DNA of 64,000 bases, taken from contig MU400573.1 in assembly GCA_022578965.1 (NCBI GenBank), positions 174,186 through 238,185 on the forward strand, given 5' to 3'. Source of the DNA: Xylaria sp. FL1777. Taxonomy: Eukaryota > Ascomycota > Sordariomycetes > Xylariales > Xylariaceae. Below are positions 48,292-62,337 of this stretch, piece by piece. The position numbers were made by a program, and so were the translations under genes. Below the pieces are notes generated by a model, which was given only the letters and a program-made list of their open reading frames with translations, searched no databases and was not told the origin of the DNA. The first letter of the stretch is position 1. Each line of letters opens with the position of its first letter.

Positions 48292-49040
48292 TTATAAGCT
48301 AAAAAACTATTAGTATACTTATAAAAGCTATTTATTTATGTTTAGTTTTTAATGTTATTTTAATTAATATATTTAATAAATTTATAAGCTAAAAAACTAC
48401 TAATATACTTATAAAAGCTATTTATTTATGTTTAGTTCTTAAAGTTAGCTTAATTAATATATTTAACAAGTTTATAAGCTAAAAAACTATTAATATATTT
48501 ATAAAAGCTATTTAGCTATGTTTTATTTTTAAAGTTACTTTAATTAACATATTTAATAAGTTTATAAGCTAAAAAACTATTAATATATTTATAAAAGCTA
48601 TTTAGCTACGTTTAGTTTTTAAAGTTAGCTTAATTAATATATTTAATAAGTTTATAAGCTAAAAAACTATTAATATACTTATAAAAGCTATTTAGCTATA
48701 TTTTGTTTTTAAAGTTACTTTAATTAATATATTTAATAAGTTTATAAGCTAAAAAACTACTAGTATATTTATAAAAGCTATTTAATTACGTTTTATTTTT
48801 AAAGTTAGCTTAATTAATATATTTAATAAGTTTATAAACTAAAGAACTATTAGTATATTTATAAAAGCTATTTAATTACGTTTTGTTTTTAAAGTTACCT
48901 TAATTAGTATATTTAATAAGTTTATAAGCTAAAGAACTACTAGTATACTTATAAAAGCTATTTAGCTACGTTTAGTTTTTAAAGTTATTTTAATTAGCAT
49001 ATTTAACAAGTTTATAAGCTAAAAAACTACTAATATACTA
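48292..49040. repeat. 90-bp tandem array, about 8.3 copies
   Basis: The landmark TTATAAGCT (one copy TTATAAACT) recurs exactly every 90 bp, at about 48292, 48382, 48472, 48562, 48652, 48742, 48832, 48922 and 49012. Units differ mostly by C/T and G/A. 90 bp is a multiple of three, so it may derive from a repeated coding module, but all frames now contain stops. Confidence 0.92.
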
Positions 49041-51850
49041 TTATATGCGTTAATTACGCTAAATATTCTATATATATACTAAACTTATAGTTCTGCGCTA
49101 AACTTTTTATATATAATAGCGCTTTTAAAACTAAAGTAATTATAAGCAAACATATTAATAATAAAGCTAAAAGCAAGAAACTTATGCTTAATACTATTAT
49201 TTATAAATAAAAACTATTGCAGATTGCTAGCTTAAAAAGCAAATATTAGCTGCTAATATATACTTTTTATATTACAAATATATATATATTTTTATTATGC
49301 TTTTTAATAAAAGCTTTAATTAAACTAGCTACGTTTTTAAGCGTTAAAAAGCTAAAGTTAGTACAAAAACAGCTTTTTTAAGCTTTTTTATTAATAAGCT
49401 TTATATTATTAACGTTTTATAACTTTTTTTAGTTTTAGTTTATTATGCTATATTATATATATATGCTTGTTATATTTAAGCATTATATTTAAATAAGTAC
49501 TATATATAGCTTTAAGTTATTAATATAAGCAAAAAAATACAAAACATTACAAACTATTAAAAAATTATAGTTTTAAATTTATTACGCTAAAAAATTATTA
49601 AAAGCTAACTTAATAACAAATTAACAAAAAGTTTAGTTAGTTTTTATTTTTATAACTTAGCTTTATTAACTTTTAACTTAATAGTTTTTATAAGTTAAAA
49701 AATCCGTAAATAAAAAAAATAGCATATAATTTAACTTATAAAGTTTAAAATTAAATGCTATGCTTATAAACTATTTAAATTATTGCAAATTTGTTTTATG
49801 TTTTATAAAAAAAAAAATTAATAATATTTTAAACAACAATAATAAAACAAAAGTATTTAAATTAAATAGCAATAAAGCTAAAAAGTTAATAAATATAGAT
49901 TTATTAATAAAAGCAGCTAAACAAGCAAAATTATATAATAAAAACAAACATATTTTTTATATAGTAAACTTATTATTTTTAAGTTTAATTAAAGCATACT
50001 TTTTTTAAATTAGCAATTATTTTATATAAAAAGCTTTTAGTTATATTTTATTTTTTAGACTTATTAAAAACTAAATTTTAAAAAATATAATTAATTAAAT
50101 TTTTATTAAATTATATATTTAAAGCTAGCGCTACGTTTTATTTAGTATATAACTATTAAGTTTTTAGTTCGATTTATTATAAAAAGTAAAACTAATATAA
50201 ATAGTAAAAGCACTGCTTTTATAAATTATTACTTTTAATTATAACTTACTAGCAATTACTAGTAGTTTAGCTAAAATAAAACTTTATGCATTTTTTTATT
50301 TTTGCTAGCTTTAGTTATTATTAAAAGCTATAGCAAACTAAAAGTTTTAATATATTTAAGCAATTATAGCTGCTTATATAACTATATAAAAACAAAGCTT
50401 TAATAGCTAGCACTTTATGCTTTTAAATGTTTATTTTTTTATTTTTATTAATTAAAGATTTTTTTAAAAGTTTATTTTATATTACAATTTTTGTTTTATT
50501 TTTGCTTTAAGTAAAAAAAAAACATAGCTGCTAAAATTATAAAAAGTATTATTTTTAGTAAAGCTTTTAATATTATTGTTTGCATTAGTAATATTAAAAT
50601 TATTTATATGTATTATTTTAATATAAGCTTTATTAGCTTATTTTAAACGCTAATTAAAAACTATTATATAGTTTATAACAGTAATTTTTTTAACTTTGCT
50701 TGTTTTATTAAAAAAACTATTTATAGCAGCAGTTTTTAATTATTAATTTCTAGTTATATAAATAAAATTGCTTTAGTTTTTATTACTATAAATATAAAGC
50801 TTACTATAAATATAACAAAAGTAATGTTTTATAGTTTTATAAAACTTAAAAACTTTAATAAAGTATAGTTTGCTTTAAATAACTATTTTATTAATAGTTA
50901 TGCTTTAAAGTTTAAAGTATATTATATTAGCAACTAGTTTTATTACATTAAAAACAAAAAAAAGCTTATAAATGTTTATACTAAAGCTTTTTGTTAAGTA
51001 AAAGCAAAAAAAACAAGCTAAGTTTTTATTAGAATTTTAATAATAATAGCTTTTTTGTTAATAAAAAAAACATAATAAAAAAGCAAAAAATATTAAAAGC
51101 ATAACTTATTATTATTTAATTTGTTTTATAATTGTTTAAATATTACTGCTTAATATGCTTTTTAGTTATTATTACTTAAGTTAAGCTAAATTATATTTTT
51201 ATTTTTTATATTTATTTAAGTAATTATAATATTTTAGCAAAAAACATTATAATATAAGCAAACGTTTTATATTAAGCATAAAAAACAAAATATTTAATAT
51301 TACTATATAAAATAATACTATTATTATATTTAATGCAATAATATATGCTATTTAGCTTATTTTTAGTTTTAGTAAAAAAATATAAACATATATTTTTTTA
51401 TTAGCAAAGTTTTTGCAACATTACGTTAAAATATTTTAAGCACTAAAAAAAATATACGTTTAGCTTAATATATGCTTTTTAGTAATAATTTTAAGCTTAA
51501 ATCTAATTTTTAACTAAAAAAAATATATATTTTTTTTTTAGCTTTTATATAACATAAGCATAAAGTTTTAAACTAATATAACTACTTGCAATATAATATT
51601 TATATGCTAATATTAATTAAGCTTGCTTTAAGCAGTTTAAATAATTAAACAACTTAATAATAAAAGCAAATATAGCTAAATAAATATTTAAATAAAGCTA
51701 TTTAAAAGCTATGCTTTTAAAAGCATTAAAAGTATTATTAATTAAACAAATTATAAATTTTTAATTTAAAGGCTTTTTATTAAAGTTAAAATTGCTACAT
51801 ATAATAATAAAAGTAAATTTTATAAATTAAAATGCAAAAAGCTTAACGTA

Positions 51851-52448
51851 AAAAGAAATATTAATATAAAAACAAAAGTTAATACAAAAAAAAGCGTTAT
51901 TAATGTAAAAAAAATAGTTAACATAAAAAAAAGCATTAATATAAAAAAAAAAGTTAACGCAAAAAAAAGCGTTAATACAAAAAAAGTTAAAGCAAAAAAA
52001 ATAATTAATATAAAGAAAAACGTTTATATAAAAAAAAGCGTTTATACAAAAAAAAGCGTTAATATAAAAAAAAGCATTAATATAAAAAAAAGTATTAATA
52101 TAAAAAAAAGCATTTATATAAAAAAAATAGTTAATGCAAAAAAAAGCATTAATATAAAAAAAAAAGTTAACACAAAAAAAAGCATTAATATAAAAAAAGT
52201 TAAAGCAAAAAAAGTAGTTAACACAAAAAAAAGCGTTTATATAAAAAAAAGCGTTTATATAAAAAAAAGCGTTAATATAAAAAAAAGCATTAATACAAAA
52301 AAAAGCATTTATACAAAAAAAGTAGTTAATACAAAAAAAAGCGTTAATATAAAAAAAAGCGTTAATACAAAAAGAAGTATTAATATAAAAAAAAGCATTA
52401 ATATAAAAAAAAGCATTTATACAAAAAAAAAAGTTAATATAAAAAAAA
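51851..52448. repeat. 18-bp tandem array, about 33 copies
   Basis: Units close to AAAAAAAGCRTTAATAYA, 18 bp (a few are 15 bp), run for about 600 bp. In the plus frame AAA-AAA-AGC-RTT-AAT-AYA, reading as Lys-Lys-Ser-Val/Ile-Asn-Ile/Thr, there is no stop from about 51770 to 52503, with TAA at 52504-52506. Two frames of the minus-strand unit are also stop-free, so the strand is not certain. No usable start codon exists in the plus frame. Confidence 0.9.
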
Positions 52449-55400
52449 GCTTTATTAACGCAAAAAACTTTAAGCTAAAACTAAAGCTAATAAATAAAAA
52501 ACTTTAAAAAAAGCTATTAAAGTTAAGTAATTTTTTAAAGTATAAAAAACTAAAAGCAGTTTTATAAAAATAATATAAATTAAGCTTTTTTTAAGCAAAG
52601 CTTTAATAAACTAAAATTTTTATGCATATTATTGCATTTTTAATTATTATAGTAATAAACATTGCTAATATTTGCTTAAATAAGCAATTAGTTTATTGCA
52701 AACGTAGCTTGTTAAATAAAAGCATTACTATTAAATTTAAAAAATTCCTAAAAATAGCTTTAATTATGCTTTATAAAGCAGATTTTTATAGCTTTTATAT
52801 ACTTAAGTTTTTTAAAAATTAAGTTTAATAATAAAATGCTTAAGTTATTAATGCTTATATAAAATTAGTTATATAGTAGCTATAAAAAGCTTAAGCTTAT
52901 ATTTTAAGTAGTACTAAAAATAATAATGCTTTAATTATTTAAAAAAGTTTAAAAGTTTAAGTTCTTAAGTATGCTTTTGCAAAAATTGCTTGTAGTTTAA
53001 GTAGTATTTAAAGTAATTAATAATATAAGTTATATAATAAAAGCTAAATTGCTTTTTAATTTAAGCTTTAAATAAAAAAAAATAGCTTAACATTTTTAAA
53101 ACAATTAGCTTTAGTTTTAAAAACGTAGCAACTTTGTTTTATTTTATTACTTTTTTATTAATTAGCTTTATACTGCTTAAGTTTTTAGCTTTAACTTAAT
53201 ATTAAATAATAGTTTTAATATAGCTAATTTTAGTTAAAGTTTTGTTAATATTTTAATTTGCTTAGCTTAAGTAATTTTATAAAGTTAAAAAATAGCAGTT
53301 ATTATTTATTATATTAATAATAGCTAGCTTATTTAGCATTTTTTTTTAAAAAGATTTTAGAACTTATAATTTATATATAATATGTTTTATTTTTATTACT
53401 TTTATTAGTTTTTTATTTATTAGCAAATCTTTTGATTAGTTTTTTAATGCAATTTATACTTTGGTTTTTTTTATAAAGCTTTTTAGTATAAAACTAGTTA
53501 AAAAGTTAATTTTTTTGAATACTTAAAGAAATATAGTAAATAGCTTTAAGCTATTTATTATAGTAAGCAATAAATAGTTATATTACTTATTTAACAAAAA
53601 ACTTAAAAAATAAAATAAAAAAAGAAAAAAAAAATAGTAAAAAAAAAAAAAAGCAAAAAGCTATAAGTGTTTATATATATGTTTTAAGTGCTTATATATT
53701 ATTTTTATTTATATATAATTATAAATATTAGTAAGCTATTTACTTAAATAATTATATATATTAAGCAGGGTATTTTTATTTAATGCTAAATATAAAGCTT
53801 AAATATTTTAGCATTTTGTTTGTTTTGTTTTTTTTGCGTTATAAAAGCTTTTTTGCTACATTTAATATAAAAACTAAAGCATTTTTTAGTTTTTAATTAT
53901 TAACGCTAATAGCTTTAAAATTATATTTATTGCTAGCTGCTATATTGTTTTTTTTTATAATATAATATGTTTACTTAAAATATTAGCTTTAAGCTACATA
54001 AATATATAAGCATACAGTAAGCATATAATTTATAATAATATAAGCTAAAAATACTATAGTTATTTTTTTGCTACTGCTAATTTATTTTTAAAAGCTTAGC
54101 GTAAAGCGCTAAACTATATAGCTTAACTATAAAATATATTTAAAAATAGCTTTAGTACTATAGCAAATTATATTTTTAAGCGTAAGCGCTAATAAAATAT
54201 TAAAAAAGCTATTAATAATAGTTTTTATAGCTTTTAGTTTAATAGTAACGTTTTTTAAAGCTATAGCAATATTATTTTTAAAGTAGCTTATTAAAACTAA
54301 TAAAAACAAGTTAACTAAAGCAAACGTTATTAAGTTATGCTTTAAAATAAGTATTTTGTTAATTAGTTTTAGTAAAAAAAAGTTAGCAAATATATATTTA
54401 AGCAATATTACTAAAAAAATAAAGCAGTAAAAAGCGTTTTATAAGCTAGCTTATAAATAATATATTTTAATTATTTAGTAGGCATTATAGCAAATTTTGC
54501 GTAAAATTATAGCTTTTTTTTATTAAGCGTAAAAAAAATATTATGTTTAATTATAACTACTTTTAAAAACAAGTTATATATGTTTTAATATTTTATAATA
54601 TTTGTTTTTAATGTAAAAAAATATGCAGTTTAAAGTATTTATGCAGTACAACTTTAAAACGCTTGCTAATAAAGCAAAATTATTAGTACAAAAAAAAAGC
54701 GTAGCTAAAAAGCATATATTATTAGCACTATAAAAGCTAACTAGTAGTACATTTAACATTAGTGTTGCTTTTATTATAAAGTTAAATATTACTTTATATT
54801 TTGTTTTATATAATAATATAATAAAAAATAAAAAAAAGCTAGTAATTATAAAACTAAAAGTTTTTTTAATATAAATTATGCTTAGCTAATTAAAGCATAC
54901 TTAAAAAGCTAATGCTAGAAATTTGCATAGTAAAAAAAATAAAAACAAAGCTAAAGTTAAAATTTAGCTTTTTAATGTTGCTTAAGCTAATAATATTAAA
55001 GCTAAAAAAATAAATAATGCTAGTAGTAAATAATAAGCTTTATTAAGCATTTGTTTTTAGTTAATTAGCTATAAATAATATGCTTAAGTTTTACGTAAAA
55101 ACAGCAGGTTAAAAGGGATATTTTTTATTATTGGCTTAATAATTAATTGCAATATATATAAAATCTAAAATGGTATAAAAAACAAACATACAGAAATAAA
55201 AAAAAAAAATTAGAATAAAAAGGATTAAAAACCGGTAATTATATAGAACTTTTAAAAGCAAAAAAAATATAAGCAAACTAAAAATATACTATTTTATAAA
55301 ATTGCTTAAAAAACAAAAATAAAAAAAAAAAAAGTTAATAAAAAAAATATAATATATTAAGTATTATATTTAAAAAAGCTAACTATTTAGCAAAGCTAAC

Positions 55401-58400
55401 TTAGTATTAAATTTGCTAGCTAAATATTATATAAATTATATTTACTGTTTACTTTTAATAAACATAACTAAACTAAGTTAGCTATTTTAAATAATGCTTT
55501 TAATAAGTGTAAAAAAAAAATGCTAATTAATTTTACTAAAATATACTAGCTTTTTATTAAAAAAATATAAAGTATAATATATTAATTATAGCTAGCTTAT
55601 TGCTGTTTTTTTTTTTTTTTATTTAGTTTGTTAATAAAACTAATAGTTAAAAAAGCGTTTTTTTGTTTATAACATTTAATTATATTTTGCTTTAAGCTAA
55701 AAAAACATTAAAGTTTTAAATATTTTACTTAAAAAGCTAAGCTTTATAATTAATGCTTTATTTTTAAAAAAGCTATTATATATAATTTAATAAGCTTTAT
55801 AGATTTATTTTATAAAAGCTTTATAAAATAAGCTTAAATATAAATATAAGTCTGCTTTTAAGTTTTGCATTAAAATTATAATGTTTTTATAAAAGCGTTA
55901 AAAATATATGTTTATTATAAGTTATGCTACATAAGTATTAGCTATAGTACATATATTAAATAGCAAATATTTATTATTAAAAGCTAGCTATTACTAGTAA
56001 AAAATTGCAAGCAAAATTATAAATATAATAAAAATAATAAGTTAAAAATAAAAGCGCAAATATATTATAACTAATAAACTACTATAGTTTAATAAATAAT
56101 ATTAAATAAAACTTAATAAAGTTTATTTAATAAAAATGCTTATAAAAAAGTTTAAATTTATATTTGCTGCTTTTAGTATTTTTTTTAATAAAGTAGCTAT
56201 GCTATTATATAATATAGTTATAAATTAACTTATAAGTTTGTTTAATTTTTTTAAGCTATTGTTTTGTTTTGCTATATTTTTTTTAATACTTGTAGTATTT
56301 AAACATTAAGCTAGTTTTTTTTTTTTTTTATTTTAAGCGTTTTTTTATATAAGCTACTATTAATTATTTTACTAATAAGCATTAAGCATATATTACTTGC
56401 TTTTAAAGCAGCTTTATTTTTAAACTTTGCTTTAATTTTAGTATTTAATATGCAAAACGTATTTTTAATATTAGCTAAAATACTACTAATTTAATCTTTT
56501 ATATTTATTAGCTATTATAGCTTTTTAAAGAAATGCAATTTATTTTGCGTGCTAAAGTTTTTAATTTAATTACTTTAATTATTAAATATAACTAAAAACA
56601 AGTATTAAACTTAATTACTTTAAGCTTAACTACTTTAATTATTAAATATAATAAAATAATTAAAAAAAATACTTTTAATATTAAAAGTTTTTATTATAAA
56701 TTTATATACCTTTTTAAATTTATTGCTGTTTTAATTTAGCTAAGCTTAAACTATTGTTTAATTAAGCTATATTACTTAATATTTATTTTAGCTTATTTTA
56801 ATATTAAGTACTTTTTTTTTAATAAGCTAGCTAAGCTTAAAACTTAAACTGTTTTTTATTTTAAAAGTTATTATATAGTAATATTTATTGCTTTAGCTTA
56901 ATTTATATATTTAAAAAAATAGCTTTTTTATTTGTTATGTTTTAACAAATTAAAGCTAAGCTTAAATAAAAGCTAACTAAGCTAACTTTGCAACTTTATA
57001 GCTTAAGCTAAACTAAATCTTAGTAAAAATTATAGCAAAAGGTTATTTATATATTATTTATAATAATACTTGTTAGTTTTAATGTAATAAAATAAGTTAT
57101 GCTTATTAAAAATTACTTATGTTAAAAAAGTCTAAAAAATATATATTTGTGCTAATATTTTATAGCAAAATTTAAAAATTAAATAAAAACTTAAAAAATA
57201 AGCTATTAAACAACTAAAATAAATTTTTATATAAAAAATAAGCTTAAATTTTATAAAGAAGTTTAAGTAATAATTACATAAAAAAAAAAAGCAAAAGCAA
57301 ATAAATTATTGCTTTAAATAAAATTATTTTATTTTTGTTTAATAGCTATAATATAAACGTTTTAAATTAATGTTTTAAGCTTTTTGCTTAAGCTTACTAA
57401 AGGTATTTTTAAGTATATAAGCACTTAAAACTACTTTATAAAAAAAAGTACAGTATTTAAAATAAAAACATAGTTTATTAAACAATGCTTAGCTAGCTAA
57501 GCTAAATATTTATAGTATTATAAAAAAATCATAAAGTTATTTTAGCTAGCTAAGCTAAAACACTTTATAACTTTTTTATAATACTTTTACTATATAATAA
57601 TAATTATAAAATATGTTTTTAAAAACCTTTTGTTTAATTTTTACTTTGCTTGTTTAATTGTTTAAAAAATAAAATAGCATTATATATAAAATAAATAAAA
57701 TTATATAAAGTAATATATTTATATTACGCGTTATAATAGTTAAATAAAGCTGCACGCTTAAGCTTTTAAAAACTATTATTAAAGTTAAATATATATTTAG
57801 CAATACTAATTATTGCTTTTTTTTTTTTTTAAAATAGTTATTATATAAAAATAAATATATATTGTTATTATATTAAATATAATAATAATAGCATTTTGTT
57901 TAATAATAATAAACTAATATATATATAAATAACAATTATTAATTATAACTTAAAAAGTTACTTAACTATTATATATATTAAACTAGCTAAATACTTTGTG
58001 CTATTTTTAAATATATAGTTTAATAAAACACTAAAACTATACTAAGCTAAATTAAAACTTATTAAAACTATTTTATGTACTAAAAGTAAAACTATTTAGC
58101 TTTTACTAATTTAAAACATATAAGCAAACTAGTAAATATTAAGTTAGCATATAAAAATCTCTTTTAGTATGCATTATAACAGTTAATTAAGCTATATATG
58201 CTTTAATAAAAAGAATTAAGTTAGATTTATTATAATTGTTTTTTTTTTTAAGCTTTTAGCTATTTTTTATAAATTTATATAATAAACAAATAAAAAAATA
58301 CAGAATTAATTATTTGCTTTGTAGCAAAATATTATTTATGTTATTATAAGTAATAATTATTGTTTAGTAGCTAAAACTATTGCTATTTATTAATACTTAG

Positions 58401-58863
58401 CTTAACTTTTTATATTATAATATAACATAATAGTTTATAGCATACTTTAAAGCATATTATAATAATAATTATATTTATACTTATATTAAAAAAAAGAAAA
58501 AAATCTTTTAGATTGCTATAATATTATGCATAATTTACTACAATATAATTAATTACTAAGCAGCTTATTGCTATATAGTTTTATAGTTTTAATTTTTATA
58601 AATAGTTTTATAAATACTTTTTTTAATATACTTTTAAAAGCATTACTAAGTTGCTAAAAATAATTAAAAGCATTATTATTAGCTAAAATAAAGAAATATT
58701 TTATTATACTTAATATATAGTTATACTAAGGTTTTTATAAAGTATAAAAACTTTTATTTAATAATAAATGTTATATTATGCTTTTATAGTTGCAGTTTTA
58801 ATAAAACTTGCTTTTTATTATTTTAAGGTATAATACTTACTAATAAATTACTAAAAAAACTTA

Positions 58864-59055
58864 TAAATAAAAAACATTTAACTAACTTTACTGTAATAAT
58901 TTTAAAATAAGTAGTTTTAAACTAAGTTATTGCTTTTTTTTAATGCAGTTTAAAATAATTAATAAAAAATGTTTAGTTAACTAGTTTTACTTTTATAAGC
59001 TTAACTATGCAATTTTGTTTAAAATAATTAACAATAAACGCTAAACTAGTTTTAC
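58864..59055. repeat. Three imperfect tandem copies of a ~70-bp unit
   Basis: GTTTAAAATAATTAA followed by AAT(A)AA..GTT/GCT..AACTAGTTTTAC appears at about 58948-58990 and 59017-59055. A diverged piece of the same text (AATAAAAAACATTTAACTAA) appears at about 58867. Differences are largely transitions. Confidence 0.6.
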
Positions 59056-61193
59056 TATTATAAATTAAAACTATTGCTATTATTTTATATGTTTTATATA
59101 AAACTTATTTTAAGTATAAAGTTAAGCTTTATAATTTAGCAATAATAAGCTAATAAAATATATTATTTTAGGTTTAATTATTGCTTTATTATACTTTTAA
59201 TTGCTTATTTAATTTTTGCTGCTATTAATTAGCTAAAATAAATATATTTAGCTAAAAGCAACCTTAGAAAAAACATAAATATATGTACGCTATATTAATA
59301 AGTAGAATTTTTTGCAAGCTAATTTTTAAACAAGCAGCTAATTTTAAGCAGCATATATAAAAGCAATATAAGCAAAACAAGCTTAATAAAGCATTAATGT
59401 TTATTATTTAAATAATTATAGCTTTTAATTTTACTTTTAATAAACGTAATTTAATTAAGTATAGCTATTTATAATAATAAAAGCTAATATTAATATTTTT
59501 TTTGTTGTATTATTGCTTTTATTAATTTTTTAAGCGCTATTAATACTTGCTACAAATATATAGGCTTTTTTTAGTTAGCTATAACTTCTGCTATTAACTT
59601 ATAATATTAACTTAGCTTATTTAATAGTATTATTAGTGCTTTTAATAGTATTTTTAAACCTGCAAAAGTTAACGTTTTATATAAAAGAAGTGTTAAGCGC
59701 TTTTAAACTAAGTATAAAAAAATTGCTTAAACATGCTTAGTTTTGCAGCATTATGTTAGCATATAACGCAATTATTTCTAAAAAATATTTAAGCTAAATT
59801 AAAAATATTTAATAGCTATTGCAAAGCAGCAAAAATTATTTAAAAGCTTACGTAATAAAGCTAATAGCATTATAAAAGCTAAGCTTGTTTTACTTTAAAA
59901 CATGCATAATTTAGCTAGAAAATTAGCAAGTATTTAAGCTAAAAGCTTTTGCTAGCTTACTAAAGTTTAAAAACTGCTTTTTTATTAATTTTAGCTATGC
60001 AATAAAAAAATTAGCTTGCATTTTTATTAAGTTAATGCTAATAATACATATAAATATATAAGTATAATAACTATATTACTACTTTAGCTTAAGCAATTAT
60101 ATAGTTTAAAAATTAACTGCAAATAAAAATTTAACTTAATACTTTTTTTAAATCTAGCTTATATTAGCAGTATAATAGCTTACATTAGTATTATAATTTA
60201 TTTTATATAAACTTTTTTTATATTATATATAAGCTAGCACTATATAATATTTGCTGCTAAAAGTGCTAAAATTAAACGTTTTTTTTGCGGACTTATAGCA
60301 AAGATATTTTGCTAAAGTATTGCTTTTATAATTTGCTTTGCTTTATATAAGTAAATTAACTTTATTTTTGCTATTTTTGTACTTTTAATGCTTTTTTTAA
60401 CGTTATATAACATGCTTTGCTTATTATATTTAAAGCATGCATTATTTAAATATTTGTGCTTAAATAAGCATATAAACTTTTTTAGGCACTTTTTGTTTAG
60501 CTACTATAATATTAATACTTAATGTTTAAAAACTAGTTTTTTTTAATGCTAAACGTTATTTATGCAAAACTTTTTAATTTAATTATATAAAAGCTAAATA
60601 GCTTTTGTTGCTTAACGCTTATTTGCTAGCTATATAGCTATATTAAAAGTTTTAGTAAAGTTGCTAGTTTATAAAGTTATGTTTAAAAAAAGCATTTTAA
60701 CTATAATAAAGAAAAAAAAATGCAAAAAGTATAACGTACTGCTATATTATAGCAGTTATACTTAAAGATAACTTATAGCAATATGTTTAATTTTATAATA
60801 GTTAAATTAGTAAATATTGCGCAAAATAATTTTTTTTAGCGGATTATTAAAAGTTAGTTTATATAATACTAATTAATTATTATATAAATGTTTATTTAAC
60901 TTTATTATTTTTTAGTGCTATTATTTAAGCATTAAAACAAAAGATTAAAAAATTTATTTGTTTGTTTTTTAGTAATACTACAAATATATAGCTTTTTATA
61001 AAAAGCTATTATTTAATTAATATTACATTTTATATAAAATAATTAAACATATTTCTTTAAAGTTTTAAAGCTTAAATATAGCTTTAAAAATACTTTTTGT
61101 TTTTAGTAACTAGGCTTTTTTTTTTTTTTTTTTTTTTACGTATTAAAATTCTATTATAAGTTTATAAAACTTACTTAAACTATAAGCGCTTTT

Positions 61194-61270
61194 ATTATTA
61201 TTATTATTTTATTATTATTATTATTATTAATATTAATATTGTTATTTTTGTTATTTTTATTATTATTAGC
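61194..61270. repeat. (TTA)n / (TTATTG)n microsatellite
   Basis: Runs of TTA with a few TTG and TTTT interruptions, about 75 bp, in the degenerated block. Confidence 0.75.
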
Positions 61271-62337
61271 AGTAATAGCATTATATTTATTTTATACTAA
61301 CTTTTTTAACTTTTTATATTGCTTTTTATAATGCTTAAGTTTATTTATAAATATTTTAAATTGCTATTTAAAACTTTAGTAAAACTTATTGTTTTTGTTT
61401 TTAGTTTGCGTAGCTTTTATAAATATGCACGTTAGCTTAGTATTTAAGCAAACGTTATAATTACTACTAAGCATATAGCAATTTTTATAGCGCTTATAGC
61501 TTTTAAAAAGCATTCTAACAATTATTTTAATATTTAAAACATGCTTTTTAATATGCTTAAAGGTTATTTAAATTCCAAAAAAACAATTTACGATTAACTA
61601 ATATAATATAATGTGCTATTTTATATAAAAACAACTAAAGATTTTATGCAATAATATTTAAAAATAAGTATAATTATTATTTTAATATTAATAACCTTTT
61701 TTTAACTTTAATAATAAATATGCTTTTTTATTTTATTAAATAAAGCTGTTTTTGCTAAAAAAATAGGCTTTTTTAACTTAAACTAGAACAAAAATAGCTA
61801 TTTTTAATATTTTGCATCTTAAAAATAACTTTATAGTTAAACAAATAACAATAAAAAAAGCGCCTGCTTAAAAAAAATAATACATTATGTCTAAAAAGTT
61901 TAATTTTAATGTTAAATATATAGTAAAGTGCTTAAATAAAATATAAATAAAAAAAAATGCAGTTTTATAACTTATAAAACATGCATATATAAATATAAAA
62001 AAAAAACAAAGAACTTTAATGCATTAGCTTTATTAAGCTTTTGCTTGTTTATTTATATTATATTATTACTAGCTAGCTATTATTTATAATAATTATAGCG
62101 CTAAAAGCTATAAGTAATTATAGCTAATACATTTTTTTTTAATTAATAATAGCAGCTTATATATATATATATATTATAAAAGTACTTATATATAACTTAT
62201 ATATTAAAGTATATAAAGGCGCAGCAGTATAAATAAAACATATATATATATATACTTTTAAAACAGCTTTTAAAAACATATTTTTAAAGTTAAGATTTTT
62301 CCAAAATAGGAAATTAATAACTTTAATAGTTAAGGTG

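Noticed and set aside
49760..50008. 82-codon ORF in the AT-rich block
   Set aside because: Lys/Asn/Ile/Leu-only character is what any open frame in such DNA would give; no homology signal visible.
52622..52822. 66-codon ORF in the AT-rich block
   Set aside because: Same reason: composition-driven, no recognisable protein.
54127..54759. Two minus-strand ORFs (92 and 61 codons) with membrane-like hydrophobic runs
   Set aside because: Hydrophobic runs follow from TTA/ATA/ATT codons in A+T DNA. They do not show a real membrane protein.
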